A stretch of 32,596 nt of DNA from Taishania sp036758285 (GTDB lineage: Bacteria; Bacteroidota; Bacteroidia; Flavobacteriales_D; Crocinitomicaceae): positions 1-32,596 of the forward strand of contig DAIOWV010000032.1 in assembly GCA_036758285.1 (NCBI GenBank). The letters are read 5' to 3'. The translations under genes were made by a program, and so were the position numbers. Under the pieces are notes generated by a model. That model saw only the letters and a program-made list of their open reading frames with translations. It searched no databases and was not told where the DNA came from. Within the stretch, counting starts at the first letter, position 1; the number at the start of each line of letters is the position of its first letter. Shown piece by piece: positions 16,355-22,361 of the stretch.

Positions 16355-17602
16355 CTATAAGAAAGAAAATCTATTATCATTAAAGAGATTTGAATTCAAT
16401 GAAAGATTTTTCAATTTTAGAATACGTGTATTCGTTAAAAAGTCCATATCAAATGAAGTAAATTCATTTTCTTCTTTATTTGGAATTGGAAGAACTCGAA
16501 CTCCTAACGGTTTTTTAAGCTTTATAGCAACAGCTGCAACATCCAGAATAATTGAAGCCAATTCTTCTATTAGAATATTCCCAGGAATAGGAACCATATC
16601 CAAACCACAACCACAAAGCGTTGAATAAGAAATTATTTTATCAATTGTTAAAAGTTTTTTATCATTTGCCTCACACATTAAATGATCTTCTAGTAGCGAG
16701 TACATGACTCCATTAAATCCAGCTGATTTAATTTCATTTTCTTTGAAAACATCCTTTAAAATACCAGTCAGGTAGGCTGTTAGGAACAAAGTCCCATTTG
16801 ATCCGATGTCATCCAATCCCAGCATGTGTAATATCTCTATCACACTTATATTATCATCTGGAAAAGGAGCTAAAGAAAGATCTTGCCCTCCATAATTGAT
16901 CGAATATTCTTCAGAAACAGACTTAGATATAGTATCAATTTGCAAAGCGATTTCATTTATCGCATTTTTAATTTCTTTTCTTTTATCTTCTAAATCTTCC
17001 TGCTTGGAATTTCGTAACACCTCAATTATTGGCTGAGTTGTTTCTAGTGCTATTGAAAAACTATAATCTTTTAAACCATAAGAAAATGGAAAAAACGGAG
17101 TGTTTTCATTTGGATTTAAGGATACCCCTACTCTAAAGTTGTCGTACCCATTATCCGAAAGTTTTGAAATATCCAGAATTAATTGAGCACATTGTTTCGC
17201 TGCAAAAGTATTAACATTTTCATCATCTGCTACAATAAAATTTATAAAGGAATTTGAAAATCGATTAATTATATCATATCCAATTGATGTAATAATTTGG
17301 ACATCCTTTTTAGGTAAATTAATTAAATCAAATGCAATATTAAACCATCTAATCCCTGCAAGATCACACAATTCTGACAAAACAGTTATTCGTTTTAAAA
17401 ACAGAAATTTTTCTAGCCTTTCTTCTTGTTTGATAGGTAAAATATTAAATCGAATAGTTCTCACAAAAATTCCATTATTTTCAAATGAAAATTTTAGTGC
17501 TTCAATATCATTTTGCACTTTATCCTTATAAGATTTATTTGTAATCTTATTAAGATCAATCGAATAAGTTATCGCTCTAACACAAATTCTACTCATTGTC
17601 AT
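16355..17602 (-). CDS. DUF711 (UPF0210/PFL-like) protein
   Basis: A 415-residue protein of the DUF711 family. The most conserved segments are all present: DLSLAPFPDD (241-250), CGCGLDMVPIPG (330-341) and KPLGVRVLPIP (364-374), with MYSLLEDHLM between them. Family members are sometimes annotated as PFL-like because of a similar fold, but no glycyl-radical loop is seen and the biochemical role is unknown. ATG at 17602 overlaps the end of the upstream nucleotidyltransferase by 14 bp (8 bp if the ATG at 17596 is used), so translation is probably coupled. Its presence in a surface-decoration cluster is unusual. It may act on the amino-acid or phospho-compound made there. Confidence 0.85.
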   Translation of the reverse strand: MTMSRICVRAITYSIDLNKITNKSYKDKVQNDIEALKFSFENNGIFVRTIRFNILPIKQEERLEKFLFLKRITVLSELCDLAGIRWFNIAFDLINLPKKDVQIITSIGYDIINRFSNSFINFIVADDENVNTFAAKQCAQLILDISKLSDNGYDNFRVGVSLNPNENTPFFPFSYGLKDYSFSIALETTQPIIEVLRNSKQEDLEDKRKEIKNAINEIALQIDTISKSVSEEYSINYGGQDLSLAPFPDDNISVIEILHMLGLDDIGSNGTLFLTAYLTGILKDVFKENEIKSAGFNGVMYSLLEDHLMCEANDKKLLTIDKIISYSTLCGCGLDMVPIPGNILIEELASIILDVAAVAIKLKKPLGVRVLPIPNKEENEFTSFDMDFLTNTRILKLKNLSLNSNLFNDNRFSFL

Positions 17603-18236
17603 TAGTTATAAAATTTATAAAATCTGACGGAGTATTAATTTCAGTAATACTTTTTCCACTGACTTCGATGAAAGGAATATTGGAAGTTTCATAAGGAAAA
17701 GATTGACCAATATATTGATGTGGATTTTGGATTCCATTTTTTTTCCACTCCCGTAACGTTTCAATATTCGAAATTTTAAAAACACCTAACAATTCTGGAT
17801 CATTATCTTTAGATTTCCCACTATATACACCAGTAATTTTATTTTTATTTATTACTGCTTTATATGAATTTAATGATTTACTTTCTGATTTCTTAATTAC
17901 AACAAATTCATCATTGGACGAGAATTCATCTTTAAGTTTTTCATCGATAAAGAAATCACTTTCAATAATAATTGAAGGTTTTTCATCCAACGCCAAAGAC
18001 AAACTGTAGGCACTACCTGTTGTCTGCCATTTTTTGTTATATATATATTTAAAATTTGGGTAACGATTCATTATTTCCATAGCTTTGTAACCAACCACTA
18101 CGATTATTTCACTAGGTTCAAATATAGATTGATATTGTTCAATAATTGTTTTACCACTAATTGGGTTATTTATTAAAAGTTTATTAAATCCATCTAATTC
18201 AAAAGAATCACCTGCTGACAATATTATTAATCTCAT
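17589..18236 (-). CDS. LicC-like nucleotidyltransferase with degenerate signature
   Basis: A 215-residue single-domain protein with the sugar/choline-phosphate nucleotidyltransferase (GT-A) fold. It resembles LicC-type cytidylyltransferases: ILSAGD (5-10), Lys19, the NKKWQTTGSAYSLSLAL segment (67-83), and the metal-binding acid in IIESDFF (Asp94). The glycine- and arginine-containing part of the usual signature (AGxGxRxG) is replaced by AGDSFELDG, so the nucleotide site is altered. It may be a partner or specialised paralog of the fusion protein upstream (5 bp away), or may use another substrate. Start ATG at 18236; overlaps DUF711 by 14 bp. Activity is inferred from fold only. Confidence 0.8.
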   Translation of the reverse strand: MRLIILSAGDSFELDGFNKLLINNPISGKTIIEQYQSIFEPSEIIVVVGYKAMEIMNRYPNFKYIYNKKWQTTGSAYSLSLALDEKPSIIIESDFFIDEKLKDEFSSNDEFVVIKKSESKSLNSYKAVINKNKITGVYSGKSKDNDPELLGVFKISNIETLREWKKNGIQNPHQYIGQSFPYETSNIPFIEVSGKSITEINTPSDFINFITNDNE

Positions 18237-18241
18237 ATTTA

Positions 18242-19363
18242 TTATACCAAGTTTTTAATCGGAATGTTACATTCTGGAAGTGAGAAAGGAAATTTATGCT
18301 TTACTGTTTTATTTGGATAAATATTATTACTTAATGCCCTGCTAATAACCAATTCATGAGTTACCTTTTCCTCAGGTCTCAATGACCAAATTTCTATATC
18401 AGAATAAGTGACAAAAATCGCGGGGATTTGTTTAAGTCCCATTCTTTTTGCTACTTCAAATCGATGATGTCCATCTAAAATTAAGTAATGTTCGTTGTCA
18501 ACAACAATTGGTTTTATCCAATGATCATTTTTGATAATTGAATCAAATAATTGATTTGCTCTGTCTTTTATAAAATCTTCAATTGGATTCAATTTATCAA
18601 TTGAAACATATTTTATTTCAACTTGTTCATTTTCAACATTCAAGTCCTGATACAATTTATTATATTCTAACTCTGAATTTACACTTTCTATTTTATATTG
18701 AACAATATCAATCCCGAGACAAGGTAAACTAGTTAAGTTATTAATCCATGGAATTAAATAATATTGATTTGTCCCATTGATAATGGATTCGTTTAAAAAT
18801 TTCTTATAAGAACTAATTTCATTTGTTCCAAACGTCATAATACCAACTAATTTTTGATACAAACTGTATTTATCTTCAAATGATTGAACAATTCTTACAT
18901 CTTCAATTTTGTTATTTATATCTTTTTTTAAAATCCCTCCATATAAACCTGAAACAAATTGCCCTCTTGTAAACCATATTGAATTATTATGAATACTTTC
19001 TTCATAAATTGTTTTTAAAGCAAGATCTTCCAACCAAATATCACCTTCGAAAACAATAACTGGTTCTGTTTCAATTATTTTATCCAATGCTAATTTCATT
19101 GAATAAATATTCGTATCCTCCTTAAATCGATCATTATAAACAACTTCAATGTTAAGTTGATATTTAAGTAATTCTTCTTCAATCAAATGATGTAAATATC
19201 CCGTAACAACAACAACCTTACTGAAGTCATATTCATTTAACTGGTGCATCAATCGAGAAAGAAATGTTTCCTGTGAGTTTAGAGGTAATAGACTTTTATG
19301 GTTATTCTTAGTTAAGTCTCCCATTCTGCTTCCTTGACCAGCTAATAGAATGATTGCTTGCAT
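18242..19363 (-). CDS. Nucleotidyltransferase fused to SerK/SbnI-like (ParB-fold) amino-acid kinase domain
   Basis: A 373-residue two-domain protein. Residues 1-240 are a LicC-like nucleotidyltransferase with an intact signature LAGQGSRMG (7-15), Lys23, DTNIYSMKLAL, and Asp108 in FEGD for metal. Residues 250-373 match the core of free-serine kinases (archaeal SerK, staphylococcal SbnI) of the ParB superfamily: IDKLNPIEDF with the candidate catalytic Glu262, LDGHHR (296-301) for phosphate binding, and a terminal YPNKTVKH (349-356) followed by INPI-like ending. The middle part of SerK is missing, so the domain is compact. Together they could phosphorylate an amino acid (serine is the best guess) and activate it with a nucleotide, probably CTP. 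First gene of the operon. Confidence 0.82.
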   Translation of the reverse strand: MQAIILLAGQGSRMGDLTKNNHKSLLPLNSQETFLSRLMHQLNEYDFSKVVVVTGYLHHLIEEELLKYQLNIEVVYNDRFKEDTNIYSMKLALDKIIETEPVIVFEGDIWLEDLALKTIYEESIHNNSIWFTRGQFVSGLYGGILKKDINNKIEDVRIVQSFEDKYSLYQKLVGIMTFGTNEISSYKKFLNESIINGTNQYYLIPWINNLTSLPCLGIDIVQYKIESVNSELEYNKLYQDLNVENEQVEIKYVSIDKLNPIEDFIKDRANQLFDSIIKNDHWIKPIVVDNEHYLILDGHHRFEVAKRMGLKQIPAIFVTYSDIEIWSLRPEEKVTHELVISRALSNNIYPNKTVKHKFPFSLPECNIPIKNLV

Positions 19364-19440
19364 AATTTATTATTTTATCTCTTTGTATTTAGTTGATTAT
19401 AAAACGGATAAACCATTTCAGTTGGTAATAACTATAATTC

Positions 19441-19473
19441 GCTTAAAATTAGACAATAGATTTAATTTTAAGC
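19441..19473 (-). repeat. Inverted repeat in the 5' leader of the phospho-amino-acid cluster
   Basis: Perfect 11-bp arms (19441-19451 and 19463-19473) around an 11-base loop, about 20 bp downstream of the predicted -7 box on the minus strand. It would form a hairpin at the very 5' end of the mRNA, or serve as an operator. Confidence 0.65.
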
Positions 19474-19491
19474 AATTTCCCCCATACAAGA

Positions 19492-19520
19492 CAAATGTAA
19501 TAAATTATTTAATAATCAAT
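19492..19520 (-). promoter_or_regulatory. Predicted promoter of the SerK-like/LicD operon
   Basis: On the minus strand: ATTG (19517-19520), 17-bp spacer, TACATTTG (19492-19499), matching the Bacteroidota consensus. It implies a leader of about 120 bases before the ATG at 19363. Confidence 0.55.
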
Positions 19521-19600
19521 ATTTTTATCCCAAATTATGAGTATTTTTGGAAGCTATCAGTGCAGCAATGTTTGATTAATAATGTTTGAGTTAACTTAAA

Positions 19601-20287
19601 ATGGAAAAGACAAAAGTAATTGGAGTTCTTGGTGGTTATGGGCCATACGCAACGAATGACTTTTATAAATTGATTTTGAACGCTGTAAATGCTAAAAAAG
19701 ATTGGGATTACCCTCATGTAATTATTGATAGTAACCCAAAAATCCCAAGTCGTGCTAGAGCCTATTTATTCAATGAAGAAAGTCCTATTCCTTATATGAT
19801 AGAAGGAATAGAACGACTTAAAAACGCTGGTGCAGACTTTTTCATATGCCCTTGTAATACAGCCCATTATTTCTTAAGACAAATTAAACAATTACCATTA
19901 CCATTTCTCGACATGGTAACTATTACATTAGATAAAATATGTAATGACAATGTAAAAAAAATTGGAATTCTAGGTTCTGAAGTAACTGTTTTAACTAATC
20001 TTTACAAAGAAAAATTAAATCAAAACAATATTGAAGTCGAAAATGTAGATCGATTGGAAGATGTTAGATTTATTATTGAAGCAGCTAAACAAAATAAAAA
20101 TTTGGTTGAAGCAAAAAATCTAATGCTTAGTTTAATTAATGATTTTAAAATTAAAGGAGCTGAAGCTGTAATTTATGCATGTACTGAACTTCCAATAATA
20201 TTACCAATAAACGAATCACCTTTAAGAGTTTATGATTCAAGTAGTATCTTAGCTACAGAAGCAATTAATTACACAAAAATAGTATAA
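19601..20287 (+). CDS. Aspartate/glutamate racemase family protein
   Basis: A 228-residue cytoplasmic enzyme of the Asp/Glu racemase superfamily, which invert amino acids by a two-cysteine mechanism without cofactor. The N-terminal GVLGGYGPYAT (8-18) and both cysteines are present: Cys85 in CPCNTAH and Cys194 in ACTELP, so it should be active. The family covers aspartate, glutamate and broad-specificity racemases; the substrate cannot be read here. It is divergent from the SerK-like gene (237 bp between starts) and coupled to the methyltransferase through a TAATG stop-start overlap. By context it may supply a D-amino acid for, or act on, the compound made by the opposite operon. Confidence 0.88.
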   Translation: MEKTKVIGVLGGYGPYATNDFYKLILNAVNAKKDWDYPHVIIDSNPKIPSRARAYLFNEESPIPYMIEGIERLKNAGADFFICPCNTAHYFLRQIKQLPLPFLDMVTITLDKICNDNVKKIGILGSEVTVLTNLYKEKLNQNNIEVENVDRLEDVRFIIEAAKQNKNLVEAKNLMLSLINDFKIKGAEAVIYACTELPIILPINESPLRVYDSSSILATEAINYTKIV

Positions 20288-20913
20288 TGAGTAGTAAAAG
20301 TAAAGAATATTGGCAAAAAATGGCTGATTCTATTTCAAGTCAAAACGAGACAACAAACAAAAGGAATAATGAATACTTAAAAACTGATATTAATTTCGTA
20401 AAAAGTCATTTAAATTTAAATGATGAAATTCTTGATATTGGTGCTGGTTCTGGATTAGTAACTAATGAATTGGTAAATTCAGTAAGAAATATTGTTGCTG
20501 TTGAAACATTTGAGGGGCTTACAAAATTTATCCATGAAGATGTTTTAGTAATAAATGCAGAACTACCTACTTTTAAAATTAGAAAAGAATTTGATAAGAT
20601 TATTTGTACAGGTGTAACTCATTTCTTCACAAAAACTGATGTTGAGAAGATATATGAAAACATGTTCAAAATGTTAAAATCAAATGGTAAATTAATTATG
20701 AGAAGTCATTGTGGTTTAAATGAAACTGTTGTTATTAATGGATATTCAGATGAACTTTCGAGTGAATATTTTACTGAATATCGAAAACTTGAAGACGAAG
20801 TTGCTTTAATCAAAGCCAAAGGATTTGAAAAAGTTGATGTAATTGACGAGGTTGCGGATGAATTGAATGTTTGGGAAAACACTAGACACTATTATTTCGT
20901 TTGCTATAAATAA
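20287..20913 (+). CDS. Class I SAM-dependent methyltransferase
   Basis: A 208-residue methyltransferase. Motif I is ILDIGAGSG (48-56), followed by an acidic residue at the end of strand 2 (VETFEG) and motif IV-like FDKIICTGVTHF, then LKSNGKLIMR. The C-terminal strand pair ends NTRHYYFVCYK. It is a small-molecule type rather than a DNA or RNA methylase. ATG overlaps the racemase stop by 1 bp (TAATG), so the two are co-translated. The acceptor is unknown. Methylation of the amino-acid-derived group made by the cluster is plausible. A bidirectional terminator follows at 20921-20955. Confidence 0.87.
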   Translation: MSSKSKEYWQKMADSISSQNETTNKRNNEYLKTDINFVKSHLNLNDEILDIGAGSGLVTNELVNSVRNIVAVETFEGLTKFIHEDVLVINAELPTFKIRKEFDKIICTGVTHFFTKTDVEKIYENMFKMLKSNGKLIMRSHCGLNETVVINGYSDELSSEYFTEYRKLEDEVALIKAKGFEKVDVIDEVADELNVWENTRHYYFVCYK

Positions 20914-20920
20914 ATATTCA

Positions 20921-20955
20921 ATCAAAGAGTTTTAATTCTAATAAAACTCTTTGAT
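20921..20955. terminator. Bidirectional terminator between methyltransferase and glycosyltransferase
   Basis: Perfect 14-bp stem (20921-20934 with 20942-20955) with a 7-base loop, flanked by T-rich sequence on the plus strand and by AT-rich sequence on the minus strand. It lies between two convergent genes and can serve both. Confidence 0.82.
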
Positions 20956-20993
20956 ATTTATTTTGTAACAAAATTCTTAATAAACCAACAATG

Positions 20994-22326
20994 TTAGTTC
21001 GCTATTACATCTAAGTAACTAGCTATTTTTTTTGTTAATTCAAAATTTGAATATTCACTTATATCATTTTCTTCAAGTAATGGGATATTTTGTAAAAATC
21101 GATCAATAAGTGATAAAATATATCGTTTTTGTTGTTCTTTATTAGTCGAATACTCAACTGAAATTCCCAGTTTTTTAGATTCTACTATGTCTTTTACATC
21201 TCCATTAATAGGACCGAATACTAGAATCGGTATAAAAGTACGCATGCATTCAAATAATTTCCCAGGAATTCTTCCTTGAGCATTTTCTGATCGATTAACA
21301 GGTAATAATAATAACGAACTTGATTCATAATGAGCGATAACGTCTTTTCGAGAAATCATACCATGAAAAGTTGTAATTTCTTCCAAATTATTATTACTAA
21401 CAGCTTCTTTATTTGAAAAATCTACTTCTCCAGCAAATTCTATTCGAATTATATTTTTCAATTCTGGATTTTCTAATATCAATTCACTAATGACTTCAAA
21501 AAAACAGGAGAGGTTTCTATCATCACCTAATAAACCTGCATGAAAAACCTTAAAATAATTTGTTTTTTTCTTTTCAAACGATTTAAAATCAGCTTCGTCA
21601 TAACCATAATAAATGACATCAACATTTTTTGCTCCAATTTGTTCCAAATCACGTTTCCAACTTGGACTAGCAATTGTAATTTTCTTTGCTGTTTTGAAAA
21701 CTTCCTGTTCTAGTGCTCGATGTTTTGCATCTGCTCGTTTTCCTATTGGCATCAATTGATAATAATCAACTTGTGTCCATGGATCTTGGAAATCCGCCAA
21801 CCAAGGAATATTAAATTTTTGAGACAAATGCATCCCAATCACAGTATTCGTATGCGGTGGTCCGTCTGTCAAAATTGCGTCAATTTTGTTTTCCTTTAAA
21901 AATTCTGACAAAACTTTTACTGATGGTTTAATCCAGCCNNNNNNNNNNNGCTCTAGCATCTGGAATAAAAAAATTACCGCGAACCCATATACCAAATTTA
22001 TCGATTACTGTTTTTTTAGATGAAGTTGTCACAGTAATATTTTGTAATGGATCATTTTTTTTTCGTCCACTAATTTTCTTAAAAAGACTCATTGGCTCCC
22101 AAATTCGTCCCTTCAATACTTGAACCCCTTCTGGTACCTCTTTCTCGTTATTTAGATCTAAAAAAGGATAGCTAGGATTTTCTACTGTATATACTATAGG
22201 CTCCCATCCAAAATCTCGTAAATATTTTACAAATTTTAAATTTCTTAAGACACCAATCCCTCCACTTGGAGGCCAAAAATAAGTAATTACTAAAACTTTT
22301 TTTCTTTTAGAATCAAGATCCATCAT
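20994..22326 (-). CDS. GT-B glycosyltransferase, interrupted by an assembly gap
   Basis: One glycosyltransferase of about 440 residues that appears as two pieces only because of the N run at 21939-21949. The N-terminal piece (start ATG 22326) has the typical opening VLVITYFWPPSGGIGVLRNLKFVKYL split across residues 11-36 (YFWPPSGGIG is the donor-side loop) and ends FFIPDAR. The C-terminal piece resumes with GWIKPS, as homologs do after one more residue, then LADFQDPWT, VFHAGLLG and the donor-binding GRIPGKLFECM. With 11 N the frame is broken; 1, 4, 7 or 10 bases would restore it. It probably builds a surface polysaccharide. Lies 35 bp after the YfhO gene, same operon. Confidence 0.85.
21939..21949. 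other. Assembly gap (11 N) inside the glycosyltransferase
   Basis: Eleven undetermined bases. The two coding pieces on each side are consecutive parts of one family, so the true sequence between them is likely to be very short. Confidence 0.97.
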
Positions 22327-22361
22327 TGCATTTAGTAATTACAGATTGAATAAATATGTTT

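Noticed and set aside
19350..19589. 79-codon plus-strand frame in the divergent intergenic region
   Set aside because: It overlaps the start of the SerK-like gene and the predicted promoter, shows no domain or promoter of its own, and reads like AT-rich noise.
19549..19600. Two AATGTTTGA-like boxes upstream of the racemase gene
   Set aside because: They miss the first base of the TAnnTTTG box, and the spacing to a TTTG-like element is poor; I would not call a promoter.
15273..20913. Phosphonate biosynthesis cluster as explanation for the two nucleotidyltransferases
   Set aside because: No PEP mutase or phosphonopyruvate decarboxylase is present, so the C-P bond-forming step is missing.
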